A stretch of DNA of 64,000 nt from Sphingosinithalassobacter tenebrarum (GCF_011057975.1 NZ_CP049109.1:682001-746000), one strand, 5' to 3'; counted from the stretch's first letter, positions 18,445 to 28,597 are shown. Notes: a model not told the origin generated them from the sequence alone. Translations and numbers: made by a program.

Positions 18445-20985
18445 ATGCAGCTCGTCATCGTAGAATCGCCGGCCAAGGCGAAGACCATCGAGAAATATCT
18501 CGGCAAGGACTATCGCGTCCTCGCCTCCTACGGCCATGTCCGCGATCTGCCGCCCAAGGACGGGTCGGTGAACCCGGACGAGGGTTTCGCGATGGAGTGG
18601 GAGCCCTATGCGGACAAGTCCAAGCAATTGAAGGCCATCGCCGACGAGGCGAAGAAGGCCGACCGCCTGATCCTCGCGACCGACCCCGATCGCGAGGGCG
18701 AGGCGATTTCGTGGCATGTGCAGGAACTGCTCGCGAAGAAGAAGGCGCTGCCCTCCGACGTGCAGCGCGTGACGTTCAATGCGATCACCAAGGCCGCCGT
18801 CACCAAGGCTATGGGCGAGCCGCGCCAGCTCGATACCGATCTGATCGACGCCTATCGCGCGCGCCGCGCGCTCGATTATCTGGTCGGCTTCACGCTCTCG
18901 CCGGTGCTGTGGCGGAAATTGCCCGGCGCCAAATCGGCGGGCCGCGTCCAGTCGGTCGCGCTGCGGCTGATCGTCGAGCGCGAGCGCGAGATCGAAGGGT
19001 TCACGCCGCAGGAATATTGGTCGGTAACGGCCGATATGGAGCAGGACGGCACCGGCTTTCAGACGCGGATGGTGAAGTGGAAGGGCGACAAGCTCGATCG
19101 CCTCAGCATCGGCAATGAAGGCGATGCGATGGCCGCCAAAAAGGCCGTCGAGGAAGGGCGCTTCAGCGTCGTCCGCGTCGAGACCAAGCCCGCGACGCGC
19201 AACCCGGCGCCGCCCTTCACCACCTCGACGCTGCAGCAGGAGGCCGCGCGCAAGCTCGGCTTCTCCGCCAGCCACACGATGCGGATCGCGCAGGCGCTCT
19301 ACGAAGACGGTGCGATCACCTATATGCGTACCGACGGCGTCCAGATGGACGGTGCGGCGATCCAGGCGGCGCGCAAGGCCGTCGCCGATCGCTATGACGG
19401 GTCCTATGTGCCCGACAAGCCGCGCATGTATCAGACCAAGGCGAAGAATGCGCAGGAAGCGCACGAAGCGATCCGCCCGACCGATTTTTCGAAGGATCGC
19501 GCCGGTTCGGGCGATCACGCCCGCCTCTATGACCTGATCTACAAGCGCGCGCTGGCGAGCCAGATGGCCTCGGCCCGGATGGAACGCACCACGATCGACC
19601 TCGAAGACGCGACCGGCCAGCACGGGCTGCGCGCCACGGGTCAGGTGGTGCTCTTCCCCGGCTATCTCGCGCTCTATGAAGAGGGCAAGGACGACAGCGA
19701 GGACGAGGACGGCCGCCGCCTGCCGAAGATGAGCGAAGGCGACAGCCCGGCGAAAAAGGCGGTCAACGCCGAACAGCATTTCACCCAGCCGCCGCCGCGT
19801 TTTTCCGAAGCCTCTTTGGTGAAACGGCTTGAGGAACTCGGCATCGGCCGCCCGTCGACCTATGCCTCGATCATTCAGGTGCTCAAGGACCGCGCCTATG
19901 TTCGGGTCGAGAAGAACCGCTTCTTCGCCGAGGAGAGCGGGCGACTGCTGACGGCGTTCCTCGAACGCTTCTTCGCCAAATATGTGAGTTACGACTACAC
20001 CGCCGAGCTTGAGGAAGAGCTGGACGATGTTTCGGGCGGGCGTGCCGGCTGGCAGGCGGTGCTCGACGAATTCTGGCGCGATTTCAAACCGCGCACCAGC
20101 GACGTGATGGAACAGAAGCCGTCGGATATCACCGCCGAGCTCGACAAGTTCCTCGAACCCTATCTCTTTCCGAAGAAAGCGGACGGCAGCGATCCGCGTG
20201 CCTGCCCGGCCTGCGCCGACGGCAAGCTGGCGCTGCGTGGCGGGCGCTATGGCGCGTTCGTCGCCTGCTCCAACTACCCCGAGTGCAAGTTCACCCGCCG
20301 GTTCGCCCAGCCGGGCGGCGCGGAAGAGGATACCGGGCCGGAATCGCTTGGCCAGGACCCGGAAACGGGACTCGAAGTCGAGCGCAAAACGGGGCGGTTC
20401 GGTCCCTATATCCAGCTCGGCGAGGGCAAGGAGGCCAAGCGCGCCTCGATCCCCAAGGACTTGCCGGGCGAGCTCGACCTGGAAATGGCGCTGAAGCTGC
20501 TGTCATTGCCGCGCGTGATCGGCGATCACCCCGAAACCGGCCAGCCGATCGAAGCGGCGATCGGGCGCTATGGCCCCTATCTCAAGCATGACGGCAAATA
20601 TGCGCGGCTGGATTCGACCGCCGAAGTATTCGAAACCGGCATGAACGCGGCCGTGGTCAAGCTTGCCGAAGCCGCCGAAAAGGGCGGTCGCGGCCGAGGC
20701 GCGGCGCGCGAGCCGCTCAAGACCTTCGGCCCGCATCCGACGAGCGGCGGCGAAATGAAGCTGATGGAAGGGCGCTACGGCCCCTATGTCACCGACGGCA
20801 CCACCAATGCGACGCTGCCCAAGACGGCGGACAAGGACGCGCTGACTGCCGAGGAAGCCGCCGCGCTGATCGACGCCAAGGTCGCCAAGGGTCCTGCCAA
20901 GGGCAAGAAGAAGGCGCCGGCGAAGAAAAAGGCTCCGGCGAAGAAGAAGGCACCGGCCAAGAAGGCTGCGGCGAAGAAGGAGTAA
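18445..20985 (+). CDS. topA: DNA topoisomerase I
   Basis: 846 residues, type IA. The TOPRIM domain starts MQLVIVESPAKAKTIEKYLG with the metal motif ATDPDREGEAISWH; the active-site tyrosine is Y293 in TYMRTDGVQMDG. After the core, a zinc-finger-like block (CPACADGKL...FVACSNYPECKF, about residues 588-615) is followed by several GRYGPY repeats. A basic KKAPAKK-type tail ends the protein, as in many alphaproteobacteria. The enzyme relaxes negative supercoils. It is first in its own unit after a roughly 290-base intergenic region. Confidence 0.97.
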   Translation: MQLVIVESPAKAKTIEKYLGKDYRVLASYGHVRDLPPKDGSVNPDEGFAMEWEPYADKSKQLKAIADEAKKADRLILATDPDREGEAISWHVQELLAKKKALPSDVQRVTFNAITKAAVTKAMGEPRQLDTDLIDAYRARRALDYLVGFTLSPVLWRKLPGAKSAGRVQSVALRLIVEREREIEGFTPQEYWSVTADMEQDGTGFQTRMVKWKGDKLDRLSIGNEGDAMAAKKAVEEGRFSVVRVETKPATRNPAPPFTTSTLQQEAARKLGFSASHTMRIAQALYEDGAITYMRTDGVQMDGAAIQAARKAVADRYDGSYVPDKPRMYQTKAKNAQEAHEAIRPTDFSKDRAGSGDHARLYDLIYKRALASQMASARMERTTIDLEDATGQHGLRATGQVVLFPGYLALYEEGKDDSEDEDGRRLPKMSEGDSPAKKAVNAEQHFTQPPPRFSEASLVKRLEELGIGRPSTYASIIQVLKDRAYVRVEKNRFFAEESGRLLTAFLERFFAKYVSYDYTAELEEELDDVSGGRAGWQAVLDEFWRDFKPRTSDVMEQKPSDITAELDKFLEPYLFPKKADGSDPRACPACADGKLALRGGRYGAFVACSNYPECKFTRRFAQPGGAEEDTGPESLGQDPETGLEVERKTGRFGPYIQLGEGKEAKRASIPKDLPGELDLEMALKLLSLPRVIGDHPETGQPIEAAIGRYGPYLKHDGKYARLDSTAEVFETGMNAAVVKLAEAAEKGGRGRGAAREPLKTFGPHPTSGGEMKLMEGRYGPYVTDGTTNATLPKTADKDALTAEEAAALIDAKVAKGPAKGKKKAPAKKKAPAKKKAPAKKAAAKKE

Positions 20986-21000
20986 GCCGCGACAATTGCC

Positions 21001-21130
21001 GTCGCCCCTGCGAAGGCAGGGGCCTATCGCTGCTTCGTCCAGATAACCGGCTGACACAGGGGCGTGCTGACTGTGTCAGGGGCCGGGGTGCAAGGCGACA
21101 GACATGAGCCCCTGCCTTCGCAGGGGCGAC
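21001..21130. repeat. Inverted pair of the gtcgcccctgc repeat
   Basis: gtcgcccctgcgaaggcagg at the left and its inverted counterpart ctgccttcgcaggggcgac at the right enclose about 85 bases that contain a further cacaggggcgtg...tgtcagggg half-palindrome. Each arm is itself a hairpin. The same family forms the pair at 48033. It lies between topA and the convergent Sel1-like gene and could serve as a terminator for both. Confidence 0.85.
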
Positions 21131-21141
21131 GCTGTTGCGAT

Positions 21142-21438
21142 TTACGCCACCCGGCGGCTCGTCGCGCCGATCCAGGCCCGTGCGGCCTTCTGCGCCTCGA
21201 TGATTTCGCGGGCGCTCATGTCCTCGGCAATTTCCGCGCGGCATTCCTGCGCATGTTCGTTGCCCGACATGGCTGCCAGATTGAACCATTTATGCGCTTC
21301 GATCAGGTCGATATCGACTCCGTCCGAACCGCTCGAATACACGATACCCAAATCGTAACAGGCTTGCGCATTTCCCGTGGCCGCATCCCGCAGCCGACTT
21401 TCGATCAGGAAACGCGCGCTCTTGAGGCTGTTGCCCAT
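21142..21438 (-). CDS. Sel1-repeat-like small protein
   Basis: 98 residues with one clear Sel1/TPR-like unit (GNAQACYDLGIVYSSGSDG, then DLIEAHKWFNLAAMSGNEHA). Such helical repeats mediate protein contacts. There is no signal peptide. It is a recurrent small protein in sphingomonads as I recall; its partner is unknown. Confidence 0.75.
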   Translation of the reverse strand: MGNSLKSARFLIESRLRDAATGNAQACYDLGIVYSSGSDGVDIDLIEAHKWFNLAAMSGNEHAQECRAEIAEDMSAREIIEAQKAARAWIGATSRRVA

Positions 21439-21513
21439 GCCGCTACCCCTTTTCCACGATCCACTCGCGATTCAGGGTTTTGCGGGGCAAGTCCGAACAA
21501 ATGGTTAACGGTG

Positions 21514-22356
21514 TTAACCGTCCCCGTTTACCGGGACGTTGTCGATCAGCCGAGTTCCGTGGATTTTGGCGGCTGCGAGCAGGCGGCGGGGTTTTCCCGC
21601 TACGGGTTCGCCCAGGGTCTCCGAATCCACCAGGGCGACATAATCGATCTCGAATCCGGCGGCGGTCAGGATCTCGCGTGCCTGCTCCAGCGCAGCCTGC
21701 GGATCGCGTCCTTCGCTGATCGCACGCTCGGCGACGCCCAGTGCACGCGGCATCGCGACGGCGGCCTTGCGATCCTCCTCGACCAGATATCCGTTGCGCG
21801 ACGACATGGCGAGACCGTCGTCCTCGCGCTGGGTGAGCATGCCGATGATCGTGACCGGCATGTCCAGATCGGCGACCATGCGGCGGATCACCGCCAGTTG
21901 CTGGAAATCCTTTTCGCCGAAGATCGCGGCATCGGGCTGGACCTGATTGAGCAGCTTGGCCACCACGGTCGCCACGCCGTCGAAATGCCCCGGCCGGTGC
22001 GCGCCTTCAAGCGGCTCGCTGACGCCCGACATGACGATGCTGGTAGCGAAGTCGGCGGGATACATCACTTCAGCGGGCGGCATCCAGAGCAGGTCCACGC
22101 CAGCTTCCGACAGCATCCGGGCGTCACGATGTTCCTGGCGCGGATAGCGGCTGAAATCCTCACCCGGAGCGAATTGCCTGGGGTTGACGAAAATCGAGAC
22201 GACCACGCGGTCGCCATGCCGCCTGGCAGTGTCGACCAGCGCCATGTGCCCGGCGTGCAGCGCTCCCATCGTCGGAACGAGCACGATTCGCTCGCCTGCG
22301 GCACGAAAGCCACGCACGCTTTCGCGCAGTGCATCGAGTTGGCGAATGGTTTGCAC
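21514..22356 (-). CDS. panC: Pantothenate synthetase
   Basis: 280 residues from a GTG start with gaggg upstream. PanC motifs are VPTMGALHAGHMALV (about 25-39), IFVNPRQF, GEKDFQQL and the KMSKS-like MSSRNGYL. It ligates pantoate and beta-alanine to pantothenate on the way to coenzyme A. It is divergent from the MipZ-like gene with 80 bases between the starts. Confidence 0.96.
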   Translation of the reverse strand: MQTIRQLDALRESVRGFRAAGERIVLVPTMGALHAGHMALVDTARRHGDRVVVSIFVNPRQFAPGEDFSRYPRQEHRDARMLSEAGVDLLWMPPAEVMYPADFATSIVMSGVSEPLEGAHRPGHFDGVATVVAKLLNQVQPDAAIFGEKDFQQLAVIRRMVADLDMPVTIIGMLTQREDDGLAMSSRNGYLVEEDRKAAVAMPRALGVAERAISEGRDPQAALEQAREILTAAGFEIDYVALVDSETLGEPVAGKPRRLLAAAKIHGTRLIDNVPVNGDG

Positions 22357-22436
22357 GCTGTAACACCCTCGGATACAAAAGGAGCGCGGCCTTCTATGGG
22401 GGGCGGGCGCGGGGATCAACAAAGGAAGTTACGGAT

Positions 22437-23231
22437 TTGTCTGACGCAGCGCATCGACTGCACGTCGTTGTCTTCGCCAACGAAAAGGGCGGTACCGGCA
22501 AATCCACCACCGCGGTCCATGTCGCGATCGCGCTGGCGGCCAAGGGCGCGCGAGTCGCGTGCTTCGATCTCGACCATCGCCAACGCACGATGGGGCGCTA
22601 TCTCGACAATCGCCTCGCGACCATCCAGCGCACGGGGCGCGAGCTGCCGATGCCGAAATACGAAACCCATGACGGCGAGACGATGGCGAAATTCTCCGCA
22701 TCGCTCGACCGGTTGAGCATGGATGTCGATTTCCTGGTGATCGACACGCCCGGCCGCGACGACAAGTTCGCGCGTATCGCCGTCACCAACGCCGATACGC
22801 TGGTGACGCCGATGAACGACAGTTTTGTCGATTTCGACCTGATCGGCCAAGTCGATCCCGAAACCTTCCGGGTTAAGCGCCCCAGCTTCTATTCCGAGCT
22901 GATCTGGGAATCGCGCAAGCGCCGCGCCAAGGCCGATGGCGAGACGATCGACTGGGTCGTGCTGCGCAATCGCATGCAGCATATCGAGGCACGCAACATG
23001 AAGCGCGTTTCCGACGCGATCGACCAGCTTTCCAAGCGCGTCGGCTTTCGCGTGATTTCGGGCCTTTCCGAGCGCGTCATCTATCGCGAGCTTTTCCCGC
23101 AGGGGCTGACGATGCTCGACAGCCGCGAATTCGGCGAGATGGGCCTGGCTCATGTCGCCGCGCGGCAGGAACTGCGCGAGATGATGGCGGGGCTGGCGCT
23201 GCCCGAACCGGCGCTGCCGCTGTTCGCATGA
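22437..23231 (+). CDS. MipZ/ParA-family division-site ATPase
   Basis: 264 residues from a TTG start after AAGGAAG. The deviant Walker A motif NEKGGTGKSTTAVH lies near residues 15-28, followed by CFDLDHRQRT and LVIDTPGRDD (Walker B-like). The overall pattern fits MipZ, which forms a pole-to-centre gradient and inhibits FtsZ in alphaproteobacteria. A plasmid-type ParA is unlikely because there is no parB and the setting is chromosomal. Confidence 0.88.
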   Translation: MSDAAHRLHVVVFANEKGGTGKSTTAVHVAIALAAKGARVACFDLDHRQRTMGRYLDNRLATIQRTGRELPMPKYETHDGETMAKFSASLDRLSMDVDFLVIDTPGRDDKFARIAVTNADTLVTPMNDSFVDFDLIGQVDPETFRVKRPSFYSELIWESRKRRAKADGETIDWVVLRNRMQHIEARNMKRVSDAIDQLSKRVGFRVISGLSERVIYRELFPQGLTMLDSREFGEMGLAHVAARQELREMMAGLALPEPALPLFA

Positions 23232-23238
23232 CAGCGGC

Positions 23239-23553
23239 GTGATCTGGAAATTCCTTACCGCCGTTGCAGTCGTCTATTTCAGCTGGCGGCTGTGGCATGG
23301 GCGCAGGCGATTGCCCGGTTCGCCGATCCCAGCCGAGCCCCGCGGCGGCCCGGCGCGCGGTTCCAGCGCCGAAGCGCGCGCGCTGCTCGGCGTGTCTGCC
23401 GGCGCGGATGCCGAAACCGTTCGCACCGCGCACCGCAAGCTGATCGCGCGGGTCCATCCCGATCACGGCGGTAACGCCGAACTGACGCGGCAGGTAAACG
23501 CGGCGCGTGACTTGCTGTTGCAAGAATTGGAGGGCAGCAGCGCGCGGCATTGA
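23239..23553 (+). CDS. Membrane-anchored J-domain protein
   Basis: 104 residues from a GTG, 7 bases after the MipZ stop. An N-terminal membrane segment ([18 protein letters not shown]) is joined by a glycine/arginine-rich linker to a C-terminal J-domain. The HPD motif is in [13 protein letters not shown]. This architecture resembles Tim14/DjlC-type J-proteins that recruit DnaK to the membrane. It is probably cotranscribed with the MipZ-like gene and the phosphomutase. Confidence 0.85.
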   Translation: MIWKFLTAVAVVYFSWRLWHGRRRLPGSPIPAEPRGGPARGSSAEARALLGVSAGADAETVRTAHRKLIARVHPDHGGNAELTRQVNAARDLLLQELEGSSARH

Positions 23554-23602
23554 ACTTTTCGTGCGCCTGGGGGATGAGGGCGCGGATATTATCGGAGGCA
23601 GT

Positions 23603-24985
23603 ATGACGCACCAGTTCGATCCCACATCGCTTCGTGAATATGACATCCGCGGAATTGTCGGGAAGACGCTGGGTCCAGACGATGCCCGAGCGATCGGGCG
23701 CGGTTTCGCCACGCTGTTGCGTCGCGAGGGTGGACATCGCGTGGCCGTCGGCCGCGACGGTCGCGCTTCCTCGCCGGAAATGGAAGCGGCGCTGGTCGAG
23801 GGGCTGACTGCTTCGGGCTGCGACGTGGTGCGCGTCGGCCTCGGCCCGACGCCGATGCTCTATTATGCCGAAGCGACGCTAGAAGTGGATGGCGGCATTC
23901 AGATAACCGGCAGCCACAATCCCGCCGACTATAATGGCTTCAAGATGGTGTTTCAGCACCGTCCCTTTTTCGGCGACGATATTCAGAAGCTGGGCACGCT
24001 TGCCGCCAGCGGCGATTGGTACGAAGGCGAAGGCAAGGTCACCGACGCCGACATCATGGAGGCCTATGTCGGCCGGCTGCTCGCCGGCTATGCGGGCGGT
24101 GCGTTCCGCATCGGCTGGGACGCGGGCAACGGCGCCGCCGGGCCGGTGATCGAGAAGCTCGTCAAGCTGCTCCCGGGTGAGCATTACACGCTCTTCACCG
24201 ATGTGGACGGCAATTTCCCCAACCATCATCCCGATCCTACCGATGAGAAGAACCTTGCCGATCTGAAGGCGCTGGTCGCGGAAAAGCAGCTCGATTTCGG
24301 ACTGGCGTTCGATGGCGATGGCGATCGGATCGGCGCAATCGACGGCGAGGGTCGCGTGATCTGGGGCGATCAGCTTCTCTCCATTTTGGCCGAGCCCGTG
24401 CTGAAAATCGTGCCCGGCGCACCGATCATCGCTGATGTGAAGGCCAGCCAGATGCTGTTTGACCGTATCGCCGAACTGGGCGGCGAGCCGATCATGTGGA
24501 AAACCGGGCACAGCCTGATCAAGACGAAGATGAAGGAAACCGGTGCGCCGCTTGCCGGCGAAATGAGCGGCCACATCTTTTTCGCGCAGGACTATTACGG
24601 GTATGACGACGCGCAGTATGCAGCGGTGCGCCTGATCCAGGCGGTGCATGTCATCGGCAAGTCGCTCACCGAAATCCGCGGCAGTATGCCTGAATTCTTC
24701 AACACCCCCGAAATGCGCTTCCAGGTCGATGAGAGCCGCAAGTTCGCGATCGTCGATGAAGTGCTCGCGCGGCTTAAGGAGGAAGGCGCCGATGTGAACG
24801 GAACCGACGGCGCGCGCGTCAACACGCCCGACGGCTGGTGGCTGCTGCGCGCGTCGAACACGCAGGACGTGCTTGTCGCCCGCGCCGAGGCGAAGACTCA
24901 GGAAGGCCTCGATCGGCTGATGGCGCTGCTCGACGCACAGCTTGCCCAGAGCGGTGTCGAACGTGGGGAGAGCATCGGGCACTGA
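23603..24985 (+). CDS. Phosphomannomutase/phosphoglucomutase
   Basis: 460 residues, full length for the alpha-D-phosphohexomutase family. The phosphoserine loop is [14 protein letters not shown] (near 100-113), the metal loop [11 protein letters not shown] (near 236-246), the sugar loop GEMSGHIFF, and the phosphate loop near RASNTQDVL. It interconverts hexose 6- and 1-phosphates for exopolysaccharide or LPS precursors. The ATG at 23603 follows ggagg. Confidence 0.95.
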   Translation: MTHQFDPTSLREYDIRGIVGKTLGPDDARAIGRGFATLLRREGGHRVAVGRDGRASSPEMEAALVEGLTASGCDVVRVGLGPTPMLYYAEATLEVDGGIQITGSHNPADYNGFKMVFQHRPFFGDDIQKLGTLAASGDWYEGEGKVTDADIMEAYVGRLLAGYAGGAFRIGWDAGNGAAGPVIEKLVKLLPGEHYTLFTDVDGNFPNHHPDPTDEKNLADLKALVAEKQLDFGLAFDGDGDRIGAIDGEGRVIWGDQLLSILAEPVLKIVPGAPIIADVKASQMLFDRIAELGGEPIMWKTGHSLIKTKMKETGAPLAGEMSGHIFFAQDYYGYDDAQYAAVRLIQAVHVIGKSLTEIRGSMPEFFNTPEMRFQVDESRKFAIVDEVLARLKEEGADVNGTDGARVNTPDGWWLLRASNTQDVLVARAEAKTQEGLDRLMALLDAQLAQSGVERGESIGH

Positions 24986-24998
24986 CCCTGCAACGACG

Positions 24999-25228
24999 TT
25001 GCCCGCAGGGTATCGGCTGGCCGAGGATATAGCCTCGGTCGCCGATTATTGCCGGCTACAATCGTCGCTCACCTTGTCGGCCGGCTGCGTGCGCGCGTGC
25101 CGGCGGAGGCCTATGTCAGCCTGATGGCAGATGGCGAGGCCTGGCGGCTCTACGCCCGATACGGCCTTGAGCCGACTGCCCCGGCATCGATCGGGATGGC
25201 GCAATGGCTGGGGCGGGCACTGCCCTGA
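24999..25228 (+). pseudogene. Broken GNAT acetyltransferase gene (internal deletion and frame change)
   Basis: The first part, in one frame, reads LPAGYRLAEDIASVADYCRL, typical of the start of a GNAT protein. From about 25070 the next frame reads LVGRLRARVPAEAYVSLMAD followed by GEAWRLYARYGLEPTAPASIG and a stop, typical of the end of such a protein. The middle, including the acetyl-CoA binding motif (Q/RxxGxG/A), is missing. An intact homologue would be about 130-145 residues; only about 75 remain across two frames. This is an acetyltransferase remnant behind the phosphomutase. Confidence 0.75.
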
Positions 25229-25298
25229 TCCCCGGCAATTCGCCTTTGTGACCGGAAAGGGGCTGGCAATCGGCAGTGCAAAGGGCCACTTGAAGGAG

Positions 25299-26057
25299 AT
25301 GCACCAGTCGCGCGAGATTGTCCGAGTCATCGATCTTGAAACCACCGGATCGGCGCCTCCCGCCCATGCCGTGATCGAGATCGGCTGGCAGGACGTGGCG
25401 CTGGGCGAGGACGGGCGCTGGGATCTTTACGAGGAGGGCGGCTCTACGCTCGTCAATCCGGGGCGCCCCATCCCGCCGCTGACTCAGGCGGTCCATCATA
25501 TCCTCGACGAGCAGGTCGCCGAGGCGCCCTGGTGGCATGATGTCGCGCGACAGGCGCTCGATCCCTGGCCGCGCCGCGTCGCGCTTGCCGCGCATCGCGC
25601 CGATTTCGAACAGCAATATTGCACCCCCGCGCTGACCCGCGGTGCCGACTGGATCTGCACCTGGAAATGTGCGCTGCGGCTGTGGCCCGAATCGGCGGGC
25701 TTTTCGAATCAGTATCTGCGCTATTGGCGCAGGCCCGAGGGGATGGAACATGAGCGCGGGCTGCCCGCGCACCGCGCCTTTCCCGATGCCTATGTGACGG
25801 CTTTTCATCTGCGCGACATGCTCAATGAAGCGCCGCTGGCGCAGCTGATCGAATGGTCGTCGCTGCCGGGCCTACTGCCGCGCGTCAATCATGGTCCCGA
25901 TCGCGGGAAGGACTGGGCTGAACTCGAGGAGGAAACGCTGGTCGCCTTTCTGGGCGATCGCAGCGAAGACGTCCGCTATACTGCCGAGCAGGAGTTGGAA
26001 CGCCGCCACGGTTCGGGCCCCGGTGCACGGACTGCCGCGGAGCGCCTGCTGCTCTGA
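25299..26057 (+). CDS. DEDD-family 3'-5' exonuclease-like protein
   Basis: 252 residues. Exonuclease motif I is VIDLETTG (near residue 10), with ALAAHRADFEQQY as motif II-like and a later HRAFPDAYVTAF block (motif III, H...D). It resembles the RNase T/DNA polymerase III epsilon superfamily. The exact substrate is unknown. The start is uncertain: aggag touches the ATG directly, and a GTG at 25248 is an alternative. The C-terminal 60 residues are acidic and outside the nuclease fold. Confidence 0.75.
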   Translation: MHQSREIVRVIDLETTGSAPPAHAVIEIGWQDVALGEDGRWDLYEEGGSTLVNPGRPIPPLTQAVHHILDEQVAEAPWWHDVARQALDPWPRRVALAAHRADFEQQYCTPALTRGADWICTWKCALRLWPESAGFSNQYLRYWRRPEGMEHERGLPAHRAFPDAYVTAFHLRDMLNEAPLAQLIEWSSLPGLLPRVNHGPDRGKDWAELEEETLVAFLGDRSEDVRYTAEQELERRHGSGPGARTAAERLLL

Positions 26058-26079
26058 TCGGGCCGAGCCGGACCGCGCC

Positions 26080-27021
26080 TCAATATTCGACGCGCGTCGC
26101 GGTCAGTCCATGTTCGCGGGACAGGAAGTTCTGTACGCTGTCGTCCCCGGCAAGGTGCCCAGCGCCAACCGCCACGAAAACCGTGCCGGGCCGGTCCATG
26201 CGATCGTCGATCCAGTTCGCCCAGTTCTGGTTGCGTTTGACGAGCAGCCACGACGCGATGCCAGGCGTCTCGCGCATATTCTCGTTCATCAGCGCGCCGA
26301 GGTTGCCGGAATTGCCCGCGGCCCATTGCCGGACGACCTTTTCCAGCGACGTACCAAGATCGGCATAATTGTCGAGAAGCGCCTCAAGATACGCGATTTG
26401 CAGCGCTTCGGGTATCGAATCGAAGAATCCCAGCTGCTGATCGACCGTTTCGAGACCCGAGATCGTCTTGCCTTCGCGCGTCGCCGTCTCGGTCAGCACA
26501 TATTCGGCGCCGCTTTCAGGGTCATAGCCGTATTTGATCACCAGCGGCAGCACCGCCAGCGTCATCGTCGCGAACCAGGGTTCGACGCGATCGAAGCTCT
26601 GCTTCGGCTGCCCGAGATCGTCCAGGACCGTTTCGAGCGTCTCGCGATAGTCGTCCGACAGCTTTTCGCGCAGCGACGGCCCGCTCGTCGCAACCGCATA
26701 TTCGACCACCTTGGCAGTCATTTCGCTTTTGTCGGGCTGGACCATTTCGAGCACCAGCTCGTCGCTGCGGTCAAATGCCTCGCGCACGGCTTCGTCGAAC
26801 CAGCTCAGGCCGGGCTTGAGGAAATGGACGGTGCCGAAAAGATAGATGGTGGTATCCGCGTCGCGCAGCACCCAGAGCGCGGGGTCGGCATCCTGCGTGG
26901 CCGTCGGTGCGGCTGCCGGCGCGGTGGCCGCCACGGGCTCGGCTTCTTGCGCAAACCCCTGAACCGGGAGCATCGCCAGCGCCAGGGCGGCACTCGCGCG
27001 GAACATCGTCTTGAGTACCAT
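26080..27021 (-). CDS. TraB/GumN family exported protein
   Basis: 313 residues with a signal peptide (ALALAMLPVQGFAQEA; cleavage near 25) and the TraB/GumN/PrgY pattern: ALWVLRDADTTIYLFGTVHF with the GxxH motif, and FVAVGAGHLAGDDSV near the end. TraB-family proteins are suspected metalloproteases, but their role in Gram-negative bacteria is unsettled. The ATG follows agggag. It converges on the exonuclease gene. Confidence 0.85.
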   Translation of the reverse strand: MVLKTMFRASAALALAMLPVQGFAQEAEPVAATAPAAAPTATQDADPALWVLRDADTTIYLFGTVHFLKPGLSWFDEAVREAFDRSDELVLEMVQPDKSEMTAKVVEYAVATSGPSLREKLSDDYRETLETVLDDLGQPKQSFDRVEPWFATMTLAVLPLVIKYGYDPESGAEYVLTETATREGKTISGLETVDQQLGFFDSIPEALQIAYLEALLDNYADLGTSLEKVVRQWAAGNSGNLGALMNENMRETPGIASWLLVKRNQNWANWIDDRMDRPGTVFVAVGAGHLAGDDSVQNFLSREHGLTATRVEY

Positions 27022-27083
27022 GATCAAACTCCCTCTGGTCGCAAAGCCGGGGAAGCGCCCCAGGCTTTCGCGCCGGTGCGCGC

Positions 27084-28307
27084 TCAGCCGAGCATTTCCT
27101 TGAGCGGCGTATCGGTGTCGGCCAGCCGCTCGGGCGCCACTTCGGCGCGTTCGAGCACCAGCTTGCGGCCCTGGACATAATCCTTGGTCGCATTGACGCA
27201 ATCGAGCGCGATGACATGGCCGTTCTTCAAATAGACGACCGAGAAGCTGCGGGTGGCCGGATCGCCGCGCAGCACCGCCTGGTCGAAGCCGATCGAGAGC
27301 CCCACCGTCTGCAGCTTGATGTCGTACTGATTCGACCAGAACCAGGGTACCGAGTCATAGCTCGCATCGAGCCCGGCGATGTTCTTGGCGACGACGGTCG
27401 CCTGGTCGTTGGCGTTCTGCACCGATTCGAGGCGGATCGTGTCGCCGTCGGCGAAGCGGTTGGGATGCCGCGCGCAATCGCCGATAGCATAGATATCGGG
27501 CAGGCTGGTTTGGCCCTTCGCGTCGACATCGACGCCATTGCCGCCCGTCGCACCCGCCGCGATCAGTGGTTCGACCGGGGGAATGATGCCGATCCCGACG
27601 ATCACCATTTCGCACGGGATGACTTCGCCGTCGGCCATGCGGACGCCGGTGACATGGCTGTCGCCGAGGATGCAGTCGACCTTGGCGCCGAGGCGCACAT
27701 CGACGCCGTGAGACCGATGTTCCTCCTCGAAGAAGCGCGAGAGCGGTTCGCCGGCGACGCGCGCCAGCACGCGATCGAGCGCTTCGAGCAGCACCACTTT
27801 CTTGTCGAACTTGGTGAGGACGGCGGCCGCTTCGAGCCCGATATAGCCGCCGCCGATCACCACCGCCTGCTGCACATTGGGCAGCTCGCTCATCATCCGG
27901 TCCGCGTCCGCACGCGTACGCACCGTGTGGAGGCCGGTCAGATGATGCCCTTCGCAGACCAGGCGGCGCGGCGATCCGCCGGTCGCCCAGACCAGCTTGC
28001 CATAGCCATAGGTCTCGCCGGCTTCGGTCGTCACGGTGTGCGCCTGCGGGTCGACGCTGGCGACGCGCTGGCCGAGCAGCATCGTGATGTCGCGCTCTTC
28101 CCAGAAATTTTCGGTGCGGATCAGCAGCCGTTCGAGCGGCTTTTCGCCCTGCAGATACTCCTTGGAAAGCGGCGGGCGCTCATAGGGCAGGTCGGGTTCG
28201 TCGCCGATCATCGCGACGCTGCCTTCAAACTTGTTCTGCCGCAGCGCGATCGCTGCCTGGGCGCCGCCATGCCCGGCGCCGACGATGATGACGTCGAATT
28301 TCTTCAT
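27084..28307 (-). CDS. FAD-dependent NAD(P)H:ferredoxin reductase-type oxidoreductase
   Basis: 407 residues with two Rossmann sites: FAD binding at [14 protein letters not shown] (residues 6-19) and NAD binding at [14 protein letters not shown] (about 145-158). The second FAD block is [12 protein letters not shown]. This is the layout of putidaredoxin or rhodocoxin reductases, which pass electrons from NADH to a [2Fe-2S] ferredoxin for P450s or ring-hydroxylating oxygenases. No ferredoxin or P450 gene is adjacent, so the partner is unknown. Confidence 0.9.
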   Translation of the reverse strand: MKKFDVIIVGAGHGGAQAAIALRQNKFEGSVAMIGDEPDLPYERPPLSKEYLQGEKPLERLLIRTENFWEERDITMLLGQRVASVDPQAHTVTTEAGETYGYGKLVWATGGSPRRLVCEGHHLTGLHTVRTRADADRMMSELPNVQQAVVIGGGYIGLEAAAVLTKFDKKVVLLEALDRVLARVAGEPLSRFFEEEHRSHGVDVRLGAKVDCILGDSHVTGVRMADGEVIPCEMVIVGIGIIPPVEPLIAAGATGGNGVDVDAKGQTSLPDIYAIGDCARHPNRFADGDTIRLESVQNANDQATVVAKNIAGLDASYDSVPWFWSNQYDIKLQTVGLSIGFDQAVLRGDPATRSFSVVYLKNGHVIALDCVNATKDYVQGRKLVLERAEVAPERLADTDTPLKEMLG

Positions 28308-28435
28308 GCCCGTATCCCGCTCCCTTGCCCCAGCTCTTTGGGCGCATTTCGACCAGCTAACGCATTTGCCGTGGCGATCAACATCTGCGGGACAGGCTAA
28401 CGGCGGAGCGATACGGGATTTCCGCAGGCGGCAAA

Positions 28436-28510
28436 TGGTGCTGCTGGAGAGGATTGAACTCTCGACCTCACCCTTACCAAGGGTGCGCTCTACCACTGAG
28501 CTACAGCAGC
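28436..28510 (-). tRNA. tRNA-Thr (anticodon GGT)
   Basis: On the minus strand the acceptor arms gctgctg/cagcagc pair perfectly. The D-arm gctc-agtggta-gagc, the anticodon stem caccc/gggtg with loop ttggtaa (anticodon ggt), and the T-arm gagag-ttcaatc-ctctc are all complete. The 3' end has a discriminator A and an encoded CCA. It reads the ACC and ACU threonine codons. Confidence 0.97.
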
Positions 28511-28597
28511 CCGCCTTGCTCCCGTCGAGCGGGAGGGGCCTATGTGCTTGGGGGCACCCGATTGTCAAGCCGGGGACTTCCGGTTTATCGCGGAACG

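Noticed and set aside
22437..23231. Plasmid-type parA
   Set aside because: It has no adjacent parB or parS, and the sequence and neighbours (panC, J-protein) fit chromosomal MipZ.
28308..28568. Extension of the FAD reductase frame with [15 protein letters not shown]
   Set aside because: That stretch is the tRNA-Thr gene read as protein.
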